Below, piece after piece: positions 17,152 through 27,475 of a stretch of DNA of 64,000 nucleotides (the stretch's first letter is position 1; each line of letters starts with the position of its first letter). The translations under genes were made by a program, and so were the position numbers. Source of the DNA: Gilvimarinus chinensis DSM 19667 (GTDB taxonomy: Bacteria > Pseudomonadota > Gammaproteobacteria > Pseudomonadales > Cellvibrionaceae); NCBI RefSeq assembly GCF_000377745.1, contig NZ_KB898706.1, forward strand, positions 953,955 to 1,017,954. Direction: 5' to 3'. The notes below the pieces were generated by a model. The model ran no database searches, was not told where the DNA came from, and was given only the letters and a program-made list of their open reading frames with translations.

Positions 17152-18405
17152 ATGTCGGGTAGTTATAACCTGTCGTTGGTGTTCGCCTCTTATTGCGTGG
17201 CAGTTATCGCTGCCTACAGCGCCATCTATTTTGGTACTCGCTTGTTCTCAATTACCGGGCCAGCCCGTAAATTCTGGCTATGGGTAGGGGCTGTGTGCCT
17301 TGGTACCGGTATTTGGTCGATGCACTTTGTAGGCATGAGTGCCTATACCATGCCAATGAATATGGAGATGAGTTTCAGTCTGCCTCTTACCATTGCCTCC
17401 TGGATTCCGGCTGTATTGGCCTCGGCATTAGCGTTAACCGTCATTACACGAACTACAGTGAAGGCGCTGAGTATTATTGCCAGTGCCATCATTATGGGGG
17501 CGGGTATTTCAGCGATGCATTACGGCGGTATGTACGCGATGCAGATGACTCCGGCCATTCAGTACGATCCACTGATTGTAGCGGTGTCGGTGTTGATTGC
17601 GGTGGTGGCTTCGGGCGCAGCACTGGTGATTTGCCGCCAGGTACGGGTGGTGCCAGCCAAATACGCTTTAGTGACTAAAACGGCTGCGGCTTTAGTCATG
17701 GGGGCTGCGATTTGTGGCATGCATTACACTGGAATGGCAGCCGCCAGTTATCCCATGGGCGCAGAAATGGCCGAAGCTAATATGTTGCGGGGGCAATGGA
17801 TGGGTATTCCTACCGCCATTGTGGCCAGCGTGTTTCTATTGGTGGCTTTGGTAGTGGCGTATCAAGACTTTCGCCTGGCCGAGCGTGAACGTCATGAACA
17901 CACAGAAAAGCAGCAGCAAATTCACAGCGCTGCTTTTAAAGATGCCGTTACCGGCCTGGGTAATCGCAGCGAATTCGAGCGGAAATTAATGCAGCGAATT
18001 GCAGGCGGTTCAAGCAGTCGATTTACGCTGGTGAATATTGAGTTGGTACAGTTTCGTGAGTTACAGAATATAGAAGGCGAAAACGGTGCAGACGATTTTA
18101 TGCGTCATGTTGCTTCGGTGCTGCAGGCTCACTTAGCGGGAGCCTCCATACTGGCGCGTTACTCGAGCAGCAGTTTTATAGCCTTGTTGGAGCCGCATAC
18201 GGCCGCTCAGCTTGAAGCCTTGGCGAGCGCTATCCGCCATGACTTAGAAGGGGGGCAGCATACCCAACGCTTTGGTAAATGGCGTATGGGGTTCAGCCAT
18301 TATCCTGCTACGGCCAGCAATAGTCGGCTGTTGGTACGCGAAGCGCAGCGGGCCAAATACAGCTTTGATTACAGCGCCGACACGGCTCCTGCTGAGATGG
18401 CCTGA
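17152..18405 (+). CDS. MHYT-domain membrane protein with a degenerate GGDEF domain
   Basis: A 417-residue protein. Residues about 5-240 contain seven hydrophobic helices with the repeated 'MHF.GM', 'MHYGGM' and 'MHYTGM' motifs of the MHYT sensor domain, proposed to bind copper and sense O2, CO or NO. Residues about 265-410 look like a GGDEF diguanylate cyclase fold ('DAVTGLGNRSEFERKL'), but the catalytic loop reads 'RYSSSSF' instead of GG(D/E)EF, so cyclase activity is unlikely; no EAL domain follows. It may bind GTP or act through protein contacts. I chose the ATG at 17152 after ACGGAG rather than upstream starts, which would extend the frame back into the terminator. Confidence 0.87.
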   Translation: MSGSYNLSLVFASYCVAVIAAYSAIYFGTRLFSITGPARKFWLWVGAVCLGTGIWSMHFVGMSAYTMPMNMEMSFSLPLTIASWIPAVLASALALTVITRTTVKALSIIASAIIMGAGISAMHYGGMYAMQMTPAIQYDPLIVAVSVLIAVVASGAALVICRQVRVVPAKYALVTKTAAALVMGAAICGMHYTGMAAASYPMGAEMAEANMLRGQWMGIPTAIVASVFLLVALVVAYQDFRLAERERHEHTEKQQQIHSAAFKDAVTGLGNRSEFERKLMQRIAGGSSSRFTLVNIELVQFRELQNIEGENGADDFMRHVASVLQAHLAGASILARYSSSSFIALLEPHTAAQLEALASAIRHDLEGGQHTQRFGKWRMGFSHYPATASNSRLLVREAQRAKYSFDYSADTAPAEMA

Positions 18406-18467
18406 CACACAGTGGCAGGTATAATCGTGTATACTCCGCCCACATTTTAGTCAACAGGTGTTAGGTT

Positions 18468-20132
18468 TTGATCACAAAGCTGTTTAAGAAGATGGTGGGC
18501 GGGAGCAGCGACCCCACTGCGCAAGAATCGGATGACAACTCTTCGTCTCGTTCGGCCACAAAAACCTCTCGGGGCCAGGCTAATCAGTCACAAAAGGGCC
18601 GTGCGGGTAAAGGCGACAACAAAGCAAAGGGTAAAAACGCGCGCAGCGATAAAGAGAAAGCCGCTAAGCCGAATAAAGGCAAGGGGCGCAGTGGCAAAAA
18701 AAGATCCGATTCGTCTGATGCGGTTACCACCGGCCATGCTGGTGCTGACCCATCTCAGCTGAACCAGCCTAACAACAAAAAGCCCAATAAAGGCAAAAAG
18801 CACAAACCGAAAAAGCGTCAGCCTAAACCCCAGTGGGATATCAGTGAGTTTCCTGTGCCAGAGGTGGAGGGGAAAACCCGCTTTCATGATCTGTCGCTTG
18901 AAAATGACCTGATGCACGCCATTGCGGACTGCGGCTTTGAATACTGCTCGCCGATTCAAGCTCAGTCATTGCCTTACGCCCTGACAGGTCGTGACGTGGT
19001 GGGTAAAGCGCAAACCGGTACGGGCAAAACCGCTGCCTTCTTAACCGCTATCATCGACGACTTGCTAAAGCATCAATTAACCGAAGAGCGGTTTGCCGGT
19101 GAGGCGCGTGCGCTGATCATTGCGCCAACGCGCGAGCTGGTGATGCAGATTGCGGATGATGCCAAGGCGCTGTGTAAACACACAGAATTGGAAATTCATA
19201 CCCTGGTTGGGGGCATGGATTACAGCAAGCAGCAACGTCGCTTGCACAACACATTAGTGGATATTCTGGTGGCCACTCCCGGTCGTCTGCTGGATTTTTG
19301 TCGCAACAAAGATGTGTATCTGGATCAGCTGGAAGTGCTGGTTATCGATGAAGCGGACCGTATGCTGGATATGGGGTTTATTCCCCAGGTGCGTCAAATC
19401 GTGCGTCAGACCCCGCGCCGCGAAGATCGTCAGACCCTGTTCTTTTCCGCCACCTTTACCGACGAAGTACACCGTTTGGTTGAGCAGTGGACCAATAATC
19501 CGGTCACGGTTGAAATCGCCCCGGAAAGTGTAGCGACCGACACCGTTGAGCAACATGTGTACCTCGCCAGCACCGAAGAAAAGTACACCTTGCTGTACAA
19601 CCTGATTCAGGATGCCGAAGTCGAAAGCATGATTGTGTTTGCCAACCGCCGCGATGAGTGCCGCCGTTTGGAAGACAAACTGCAGCGCCACGGCATTCGG
19701 GTCGGCCTGCTTTCGGGTGAAATCGCGCAGAACAAGCGTGTCTCTACTCTTAAAGCTTTTAAAGAAGGCGACCTGAAAGTATTGGTAGCCACCGATGTGG
19801 CTGGTCGGGGTATTCACATTGATGGCATCAGCCATGTGGTTAACTTTACCCTGCCCGAAGAGCCCGAAGATTACGTGCACCGCATCGGCCGCACTGGCAG
19901 GGCGGGTAGATCGGGTACCTCCATCAGCTTTGCCTGTGAAGACGACGCTTTCCGTTTAATGCCAATTGAAGAGTTATTGGGCCAGCCGCTGCGTTGCGAG
20001 CAACCGCCGCAGGATTTGCTGTTAGAAACGCCGCCCATGGCACCGGCTAAACCGAAACCCCGTGGCGACAATAACAACCGCCGCGGCGGGCGAGGCAGAG
20101 CCAATCAGCGTTCGGGGCAACGTCGGTCTTAA
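18468..20132 (+). CDS. rhlB: DEAD-box ATP-dependent RNA helicase, RhlB-like
   Basis: A 554-residue DEAD-box helicase. Residues 1-120 are a highly basic, low-complexity tail rich in Lys, Ser and Gly. The core follows: Q motif region '[13 protein letters not shown]', Walker A 'AQTGTGKTA', 'PTRELVMQ', '[11 protein letters not shown]', 'SATF', '[10 protein letters not shown]' and '[10 protein letters not shown]'. The C-terminal ending ('[20 protein letters not shown]') matches RhlB, and a short RG-rich tail closes the protein. RhlB unwinds RNA for the degradosome; the basic ends probably bind RNA. The start is a TTG at 18468 behind AGGTG-like sequence; an ATG at 18492 is an alternative. RhlB is the best fit, but RhlE-type assignment is not fully excluded. 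Confidence 0.85.
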   Translation: MITKLFKKMVGGSSDPTAQESDDNSSSRSATKTSRGQANQSQKGRAGKGDNKAKGKNARSDKEKAAKPNKGKGRSGKKRSDSSDAVTTGHAGADPSQLNQPNNKKPNKGKKHKPKKRQPKPQWDISEFPVPEVEGKTRFHDLSLENDLMHAIADCGFEYCSPIQAQSLPYALTGRDVVGKAQTGTGKTAAFLTAIIDDLLKHQLTEERFAGEARALIIAPTRELVMQIADDAKALCKHTELEIHTLVGGMDYSKQQRRLHNTLVDILVATPGRLLDFCRNKDVYLDQLEVLVIDEADRMLDMGFIPQVRQIVRQTPRREDRQTLFFSATFTDEVHRLVEQWTNNPVTVEIAPESVATDTVEQHVYLASTEEKYTLLYNLIQDAEVESMIVFANRRDECRRLEDKLQRHGIRVGLLSGEIAQNKRVSTLKAFKEGDLKVLVATDVAGRGIHIDGISHVVNFTLPEEPEDYVHRIGRTGRAGRSGTSISFACEDDAFRLMPIEELLGQPLRCEQPPQDLLLETPPMAPAKPKPRGDNNNRRGGRGRANQRSGQRRS

Positions 20133-20232
20133 CGAATCTTTCTTTGCAAGGGCGGCGGCTGCGCCGTGCGCCCTGCGGGCTTTTCTGCTAACGTTGCGGC
20201 TTGATAAAAAACGCAGACGATAACAGGCCACA

Positions 20233-21585
20233 ATGCTGGATAATTCCAACCGCGCCCGCCACCCATGGTTAGCGGCGCTTGATAACTACCGCGATCTGCG
20301 ACTGCTGTATATCTTCTTGCTGGGCTGCTCGTCCGGTTTTCCTTTCGTTCTTATTGGTTCTAATTTAAGCGGTTGGCTAACCGATAGTGGTATTGCCCGC
20401 GCGCAAGTGGGCTTGCTGTATTCCGTGTTTGCGGTTTACGCCATTAACTTTCTTTGGGCCCCGCTGTTAGACCGCATTCAGTTGCCGGGTATTTGTCGTT
20501 TGCTGGGGTTGCGCCGCGGTTGGATTTTTACCCTGCAAGCGATCATGTTGCTGGCCACCTTAGCGTTATCGTCTCTCAGTCCGAACAATGATCTGTTTGT
20601 GTTGTCTTTACTGGCGCTGCTGATTGCCACCTGCTCGGCAACTCATGACATTGCGATTGACGCTTATCGCATCGAAGTGATCGGCAAAGACGCAGGCAAG
20701 GTGCCGGCGGCTTCGGCGGTGAGTATCGTTGGCTGGTGGACCGGCTATTCACTGCCCGGGTATCTCGCGTTTGCCAATGCTGATGCGGTGGGCTGGAGTG
20801 GCGTGTATTTGTGGATGGCGGCGATCATTGGCGCACTGATGGTGTTTACTCTATTGGTGCGCGAACCTGTCACTGATCGTCAGGCCCTGCAACAGCAGGC
20901 GCAGCTGCGCTATCAGGGCATGCTTGAGGCGGGCAACACCGGTTGGGGCCGAGCTCTGGTGTGGCTGACGGTAACCGTGGTGGAGCCTTTTGCCGAGTTT
21001 TTCCGTCGCAATGGGGTAAAGCTGGCGTTAGCCATTTTACTGTTTGTGTTTCTGTTCAAGATTGGTGAGGCCTTTTTAGGGCGAATGTCCATCGTGTTTT
21101 ACCGCGAAATTGGCTACTCCAACGAGCAAATCGCGCACTACTCCAAGCTGGTGGGGTGGGGGCTTACCATTGTGTTTACCCTGCTGGGCAGCACCATTAA
21201 CATTCGTTACGGTATTGTGCGCGGTTTGTTTATTGGTGGAATAGCCATGGCCGCCAGTAATCTGATGTTTGCCTGGATTGCCCTGGCAGGCCCCAAAGAG
21301 AGTTTATTTTTAGCCGCTATTGTGGTGGATAATTTTTGTGCGGCTTTTTCTACCGTGGCCTTTGTGTCGCTGCTGACCTGGCTTACCGGGCGGGCTTTTT
21401 CGGGCGCGCAGTACGCCTTGCTGGCGTCACTGGGCAGTTTGGGGCGGACCACCCTGGCCTCCGGCAGTGGTTTTTTAGTGGATGCGTTACACGGTAATTG
21501 GGCGTTGTTTTTTGTCCTCACGGCCGTAATGGTGATACCTGGCTTGGTGTTATTGGTGTTTATTGGCAAAAAGCTGCAGGACTGA
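20233..21585 (+). CDS. ampG: Major facilitator permease, AmpG-like muropeptide transporter
   Basis: A 450-residue protein with about 12 to 14 hydrophobic segments. 'LLGCSSGFPFVLIGSNLSGWL' region close to the N-terminus and 'LSATHDIAIDAYRIE'-like 'CSATHDIAIDAYRIEVI' are AmpG signatures. AmpG imports anhydro-muropeptides from the periplasm for cell-wall recycling and can affect ampC induction. It starts 100 bases after the helicase and converges with the alkyltransferase-like gene, with 8 bases between stops. Confidence 0.88.
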   Translation: MLDNSNRARHPWLAALDNYRDLRLLYIFLLGCSSGFPFVLIGSNLSGWLTDSGIARAQVGLLYSVFAVYAINFLWAPLLDRIQLPGICRLLGLRRGWIFTLQAIMLLATLALSSLSPNNDLFVLSLLALLIATCSATHDIAIDAYRIEVIGKDAGKVPAASAVSIVGWWTGYSLPGYLAFANADAVGWSGVYLWMAAIIGALMVFTLLVREPVTDRQALQQQAQLRYQGMLEAGNTGWGRALVWLTVTVVEPFAEFFRRNGVKLALAILLFVFLFKIGEAFLGRMSIVFYREIGYSNEQIAHYSKLVGWGLTIVFTLLGSTINIRYGIVRGLFIGGIAMAASNLMFAWIALAGPKESLFLAAIVVDNFCAAFSTVAFVSLLTWLTGRAFSGAQYALLASLGSLGRTTLASGSGFLVDALHGNWALFFVLTAVMVIPGLVLLVFIGKKLQD

Positions 21586-21593
21586 TGTGTGCT

Positions 21594-21896
21594 TTACCAC
21601 TGGTGCTGGCTGAGCTTGATCCGCTCACCGGTAAACTGAACACCCTCATTCAGCAGGCGTTGTTTTTGTTCGCGTCCACCGGCATCGGGTGGTAGTGAAA
21701 TACATCCGCTGGCATTAACAACCCGGTGCCAGGGCAGTTGAGAGTCTTTGGGTAGCTTGCGCACCAGGCTACCGGCCCAGCGCGCGGCACCTGGGCGACC
21801 AGCGAGACGCGCGAGCTGGCCGTAGGTAATCACACAGCCTTCAGGGATTTGGGCGAGTGCAGTGTAGAGCTGTTGTGCAGCGTCAGAAGTTGGCAT
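21594..21896 (-). CDS. Alkyltransferase-like protein (Atl/YbaZ family)
   Basis: A 100-residue protein equivalent to the DNA-binding domain of O6-methylguanine methyltransferases. 'PEGCVITYGQLARLAGRPGAARW' is the helix-turn-helix. The active-site region reads 'LPWHRVVNASG', with Trp in place of the acceptor Cys of true methyltransferases, so it cannot accept the alkyl group. Such proteins flip damaged guanines and hand them to nucleotide excision repair. It is transcribed leftward between two rightward genes. Confidence 0.9.
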   Translation of the reverse strand: MPTSDAAQQLYTALAQIPEGCVITYGQLARLAGRPGAARWAGSLVRKLPKDSQLPWHRVVNASGCISLPPDAGGREQKQRLLNEGVQFTGERIKLSQHQW

Positions 21897-21928
21897 GGAC
21901 CGCGTTGATATTAGCCAAATGAGTAATT

Positions 21929-22960
21929 ATGAAGCGATTATTAAAGCACAGTTTCTTGCTTTTATTTTTTTCGGTTTCCATGGCCCAGGCGGGTGTCATT
22001 GAGCTGTTTAACGGCGATCGTCTTGAGGGTGATTTTGTACGTTTGGATGGCGATAAGCTGGTTTGGTCTTCGGGCAACTTTGGCGAGGTGAAAATTGCCC
22101 GCAGCAAAATCAAAAACATGACCACCACCATGCCCATGAAAATCAGCGGTAGTGACACGCCCTGCCTGATAGACGGCATGAAGCAGGAGTATTTGTTTTA
22201 CAGTTGTGGCGGCGACCCCGATCAGCGCAGTGCGCCTTTGGCTGCTTTAGAAATCATGCTGCCGTTTGAAAGTCACATTGAAGGCGAGTACACCCTCAAA
22301 GGTAAATTCAGTCTGTCGGGCTTTTACGCCGAGGGTAACGATGTGCGCCGCGATATTAAATCCAAGGCCAGTACCGAGTATCGCCGCAGTGAGTTTCGTC
22401 ATAATGGTTCGCTGGAGTATGCCAGTTACTCATCGGATAATGAGGCGCCAGATGAAATTTGGGCCGCTCGTTATATTGTCGACTGGTTTTTCCGTGAGCG
22501 CTGGTTCTGGAATAACGATCTTTCATTTGGCGCAGATGAGTCCCGTGCGGTACAACGCTATTCCCAAATCGGTAGCGGTACCGGTTTTCAGGTGTGGGAA
22601 AGCAGCGCTCGCGCGCTGGCTTTTACCGCTGGTTTGAGCTACTTGAACGAACGTTACGAAATTCCCGACGAGCCGGCTGATGACTTTGACGAGGTGAACG
22701 AGCGTTTTGCTGGCCGGTTGGGCACTAACTTTCGGTATAAGTTACCTTTGGGGATTGCCTTTTTTCATGAAAACGAGTTGTTCCAGTCGCTGGAAGACAG
22801 CAATGACTGGCGCTTGGTAACCAATACCGGGGTGAGCACGCTGATCGCCGGCGAGCTGTATTCTGAGTTAAAAGTGGATTACAACGTCGACAATGAGCCT
22901 CAACCGGATAAAACCCGAGAAGACACCCGCGTGATGGTGGGTGTGAGCTACGAGTGGTGA
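21929..22960 (+). CDS. DUF481 family outer-membrane protein
   Basis: A 343-residue protein with a signal peptide (cleavage near 'SMAQAG'). The first 80 mature residues ('ELFNGDRLEGDFVRLDGDKLVW') are a small beta-rich domain, and the rest alternates aromatic and polar residues as in an outer-membrane barrel, ending in aromatic 'VSYEW'. The DUF481 family includes a salt-stress-induced outer-membrane protein, YdiY; function is unknown. fxsA follows 4 bases later. Confidence 0.8.
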   Translation: MKRLLKHSFLLLFFSVSMAQAGVIELFNGDRLEGDFVRLDGDKLVWSSGNFGEVKIARSKIKNMTTTMPMKISGSDTPCLIDGMKQEYLFYSCGGDPDQRSAPLAALEIMLPFESHIEGEYTLKGKFSLSGFYAEGNDVRRDIKSKASTEYRRSEFRHNGSLEYASYSSDNEAPDEIWAARYIVDWFFRERWFWNNDLSFGADESRAVQRYSQIGSGTGFQVWESSARALAFTAGLSYLNERYEIPDEPADDFDEVNERFAGRLGTNFRYKLPLGIAFFHENELFQSLEDSNDWRLVTNTGVSTLIAGELYSELKVDYNVDNEPQPDKTREDTRVMVGVSYEW

Positions 22961-22964
22961 TTTA

Positions 22965-23456
22965 ATGCCTGTATTCTTACTGTTGTTTATTGTTATCCCC
23001 CTGATCGAAATTGCCCTGTTTATTCAGGTGGGGGATGAGATTGGTGCCCTTGCCACCGTGGGGCTGATTATTCTTACCGCCGCCATCGGGGTGCTGCTGT
23101 TGCGCTGGCAGGGTTTGGCCACTTTATTGCGCGCGCGCAGCCGCATGGCCAGTGGTGAGCTGCCCGCGCGGGAAATGATTGAGGGGATTTTACTGGCCAT
23201 CGCCGGTGCTTTTCTTTTAACTCCCGGCTTCTTTACCGATACCCTGGGCTTTCTTTTACTGATTCCACAGGGTCGCCGCTGGTTGGTGCAGGCTGTTGGC
23301 AGTCGCGTAAGCGTTCATGGCGCATCCATGTCTGGCCGGGGGCCTTATGCTAAAGGGCAAGGGGAGCATACCTTTGAGGGGGAGTATCAGCGCACCGACT
23401 CATCGACAGATTCCGCTGAACCGACGGACTCCCCTAAAGAGCTGCCTAAAAAATAA
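22965..23456 (+). CDS. fxsA: FxsA family membrane protein
   Basis: A 163-residue inner-membrane protein. 'FIVIPLIEIALFIQVG', 'TVGLIILTAAIGVLLLRWQG' and 'AFLLTPGFFTDTLGFLLLIP' are the standard FxsA segments, followed by a hydrophilic tail. In E. coli, overproduced FxsA relieves F-plasmid exclusion of phage T7; the normal role is unknown. It commonly precedes groESL in gammaproteobacteria, as here. Confidence 0.92.
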   Translation: MPVFLLLFIVIPLIEIALFIQVGDEIGALATVGLIILTAAIGVLLLRWQGLATLLRARSRMASGELPAREMIEGILLAIAGAFLLTPGFFTDTLGFLLLIPQGRRWLVQAVGSRVSVHGASMSGRGPYAKGQGEHTFEGEYQRTDSSTDSAEPTDSPKELPKK

Positions 23457-23527
23457 CCGCTTTTGCGCTCTGTGAGGTGGTTTTTTTAATGAATGATAAA
23501 AAAATCAATTTTTTTCGTTCTTAAGTA

Positions 23528-23552
23528 TTGAAAAGGGCGCGTCTAGCCCCAC
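23528..23552 (+). promoter_or_regulatory. Sigma32-like heat-shock promoter of groESL
   Basis: TTGAAA at 23528-23533 and CCCCAC at 23547-23552, separated by 13 bases, fit the sigma32 consensus (CTTGAA, about 13-15 bases, CCCCAT). It lies about 140 bases before groES. Confidence 0.75.
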
Positions 23553-23593
23553 CTTCTCTCCAAGCTGCGCGGACCTTGGCCGCGAGACAGAAT

Positions 23594-23644
23594 TTTTGCT
23601 TTGACTTCAGAGTCTTAGCAAAATCCCGGAAATCCGGGTTTTTT
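23594..23644 (+). terminator. Tandem hairpins with T-run in the groESL leader
   Basis: The first hairpin pairs TTTTGCT (23594) with AGCAAAA (23617) and, inside, GACT with AGTC. Immediately after it, CCCGG/CCGGG with loop AAAT is followed by six T. This is an intrinsic-terminator shape located between the heat-shock promoter and groES, so it may attenuate the operon or end a short leader RNA. Confidence 0.6.
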
Positions 23645-23690
23645 AATATTGGTATAAGCATATCAACCTGCTAGTTGGAGATTAGTATCC

Positions 23691-23981
23691 ATGAATATTC
23701 GTCCTTTACACGATCGCGTTGTGGTTCGCCGCAAGGAAGAAGAGGAAAAAACCGCCGGTGGTATCGTTCTGCCAGGCTCGGCGAAAGAAAAGCCTAACCA
23801 GGGTGAAGTGGTTGCCGTTGGCAATGGCCGCGTGCTGGATAACGGCGAAGTTCGCGCTGTAGATGTAAAAGTGGGTGACGTTGTGGTTTTCGGTAAGTAT
23901 GCCGGTAGTGACACCATCGAAATCGACGGTGAAGAGCTGGTAATCCTGAGCGAGACCGACATTAAGGCTGTGTTGTCTTAA
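23691..23981 (+). CDS. groES: Co-chaperonin GroES
   Basis: A 96-residue GroES. It starts '[21 protein letters not shown]' region and has the mobile loop '[19 protein letters not shown]', which docks on GroEL. The heptameric lid closes the GroEL chamber during ATP-driven folding in the cytoplasm. GroEL follows after 50 bases; both are expected to be on one heat-inducible transcript. Confidence 0.98.
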   Translation: MNIRPLHDRVVVRRKEEEEKTAGGIVLPGSAKEKPNQGEVVAVGNGRVLDNGEVRAVDVKVGDVVVFGKYAGSDTIEIDGEELVILSETDIKAVLS

Positions 23982-24028
23982 TCCCCCTTGTTTCTTGTGT
24001 TGTTGAACGAATTATTGGAAGGAATTGA

Positions 24029-25681
<1,653 letters not shown>

Positions 25682-25695
25682 GCCCACCCCCGCTG

Positions 25696-25730
25696 ACAAA
25701 GGCATCTGCGTTGCAGGTGCCTTTGTTTTA
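25696..25730 (+). terminator. Rho-independent terminator of groESL
   Basis: A long hairpin, ACAAAGGCATCTGC pairing with GCAGGTGCCTTTGT with one mismatch and loop GTT, followed by TTTA, 15 bases after the groEL stop. Confidence 0.8.
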
Positions 25731-25864
25731 TATTGCGGCTATACTACTGGCCCCGATATTGCTCCATTCTAAAAAAGGTATCAGCAGTTGGCCTGCTGAT
25801 GACAAACCTTACAATACCGGCCTGCGTCGGTGTACGTTTTTCACCGTGATCTAAGGAGATTGTT

Positions 25865-26446
25865 ATGGCTTTTGAATTACCTGAACTGCCCTATGCGAAA
25901 GACGCTTTGGCGCCGCATATTTCTGAAGAAACCCTGGAATTTCACTACGGTAAGCACCACAAAACCTACGTTGATAAGCTCAACGCCGCTGTTCCTGGTA
26001 CCGAGTTTGAAGGCAAAAGCCTGGAAGAGGTGATCAAGTCTTCATCTGGTGGTGTGTTTAACAACGCTGCGCAGGTTTGGAATCACACTTTCTATTGGAA
26101 TTGCTTAAGCCCTAACGGTGGTGGTGCGGCCACAGGTGATGTCGCTGCAGCAATTGACAGCGCATTTGGTTCGTTTGACAAGTTTAAAGAAGAGTTCACT
26201 AACTCGGCCATTGGTAACTTCGGTTCCGGCTGGACTTGGCTGGTGAAAAAAGCCGATGGTTCTGTGGCGATTGTAAACACTTCTAACGCCGAAACTCCGT
26301 TGACTGATGAGTCTGTGACTCCGTTGTTGACCGTGGATGTATGGGAGCACGCCTATTACATTGACTATCGCAATGCTCGTCCTAAGTACATGGACGCTTT
26401 CTGGGCGTTGGTGAACTGGGATTTTGTGAACCAAAATTTTGCATAA
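25865..26446 (+). CDS. sodB: Superoxide dismutase, Fe type
   Basis: A 193-residue SodB, the same length as the E. coli enzyme. '[15 protein letters not shown]' near the N-terminus gives the first metal His, '[12 protein letters not shown]' the second, and '[18 protein letters not shown]' the Asp and last His. The 'FYWNCL' form favours iron. It converts superoxide to peroxide and oxygen in the cytoplasm. TAAGGAG lies before the ATG. Confidence 0.97.
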   Translation: MAFELPELPYAKDALAPHISEETLEFHYGKHHKTYVDKLNAAVPGTEFEGKSLEEVIKSSSGGVFNNAAQVWNHTFYWNCLSPNGGGAATGDVAAAIDSAFGSFDKFKEEFTNSAIGNFGSGWTWLVKKADGSVAIVNTSNAETPLTDESVTPLLTVDVWEHAYYIDYRNARPKYMDAFWALVNWDFVNQNFA

Positions 26447-26463
26447 TCTCTGCTAGTCTTCGC

Positions 26464-26493
26464 AAAAACGCCGGGCACAGCCCGGCGTTTTTG
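26464..26493 (+). terminator. Rho-independent terminator of sodB
   Basis: A 13-bp perfect stem (AAAAACGCCGGGC / GCCCGGCGTTTTT) with loop ACA; the stem itself supplies the T-run. It lies 18 bases after the sodB stop. Confidence 0.9.
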
Positions 26494-26586
26494 TATCCGG
26501 CTGGGGGTGCAAGTACCCGGCTTCTTTTTTAACGGCAGACCTGTTATAACTCCTACCGTTAAAAAATAGGCTGTAATAGGTAATTT

Positions 26587-27399
26587 ATGGAACGTAAAGA
26601 ACCCACGCTGTCGGGCATTGTGCCTGAGCGGGATGACGATTCGTTGGACAAGGTGGCGCCTCAGGCTGAGCGCCCGCAGGCATCTTCTAAAAGTGGCGCG
26701 TCACGTCGTCGCACGCCACCGCCACCTCCCCCCGCCTCCAACGGAGGTGCCAGCTTTTTAGCGATATTCGCCCTGGTGCTGGCCATCGGTTCTCTGGGGT
26801 ATGGCGGTTACCTGACGTGGAAGTTTACTGAAGCGCAAAAAGAACTGGTGGCTGCGCAAAATCGTGTTACAAATCTTGAGGCGCGTTTGGATCTTAACTC
26901 CAATGAGTCAAGCGAAACGGTAGATGAGATCCGCGATAAGCTCGACTGGGCCGATTCGGAAATTCGCAAGCTATGGGGCGTTTCTCACGATACCAACCGG
27001 AAGAAAATTACCGCTAATGGGGATGCCATAGCTGCTCTTAAAAAGCAGTTGGCGGCGACAGAAAAAGACGCTGCTACAGCGCGAGCTAGCGCTAATAACA
27101 TCAAGGCTGAATTGGAAAAGCGTATGGCGGCTATGGACAAGCAGCTCGCAGCTTCATCGGCGGAATTGCAAAAATCACAAAGGGTGCTGCAGGATTTGGC
27201 TGCCAATGGTGAGCGTTTGCAGAGTTTAAGCATGGATGTGCAGCGCGTTTCGCAGCAGTTGCCAGGATTAAAAGACTTAGCCGCACGAGTTAAAGCCAAC
27301 GAAGAGGCTATTGCGGCCATCGACGCTTATCGCCGTAGCATCAATCGTGATATTTTACAGCTGAAACAGAGTATGGGTGGCACGACTGCCAGCCCGTAA
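26587..27399 (+). CDS. Membrane-anchored coiled-coil protein of unknown function
   Basis: A 270-residue protein I do not recognise. Residues 1-55 are hydrophilic and cytoplasmic, ending in a basic stretch and six prolines ('RRRTPPPPPPAS'). One membrane helix follows (about 57-79, 'FLAIFALVLAIGSLGYGGYL'). The remaining 190 residues are predicted periplasmic and largely coiled coil, with Ala/Leu/Lys/Glu heptads at about 80-115 and 140-265 and a short break at 'LWGVSHDTNRKK'. This layout resembles envelope-spanning scaffold or ATPase-helper proteins, but no family is clear. It stands alone between the sodB terminator and fumarase. Confidence 0.75.
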   Translation: MERKEPTLSGIVPERDDDSLDKVAPQAERPQASSKSGASRRRTPPPPPPASNGGASFLAIFALVLAIGSLGYGGYLTWKFTEAQKELVAAQNRVTNLEARLDLNSNESSETVDEIRDKLDWADSEIRKLWGVSHDTNRKKITANGDAIAALKKQLAATEKDAATARASANNIKAELEKRMAAMDKQLAASSAELQKSQRVLQDLAANGERLQSLSMDVQRVSQQLPGLKDLAARVKANEEAIAAIDAYRRSINRDILQLKQSMGGTTASP

Positions 27400-27475
27400 C
27401 GGCTGATGTGTCAGGCATTAATGGCTCACATGGTGTAAAATTCGCCGCAAAATCCAAAGACTCAGAGATTTTGCT

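Noticed and set aside
18420-18435. TATAAT and TATACT upstream of the RhlB-like gene as a sigma70 promoter
   Set aside because: Good -10 hexamers, but no -35 at correct spacing; CTGACA at 18402 is too near one and too far from the other.
19254-19880. 208-codon frame antisense to the RhlB-like gene
   Set aside because: Fully inside a convincing helicase gene; composition is that of a shadow frame.
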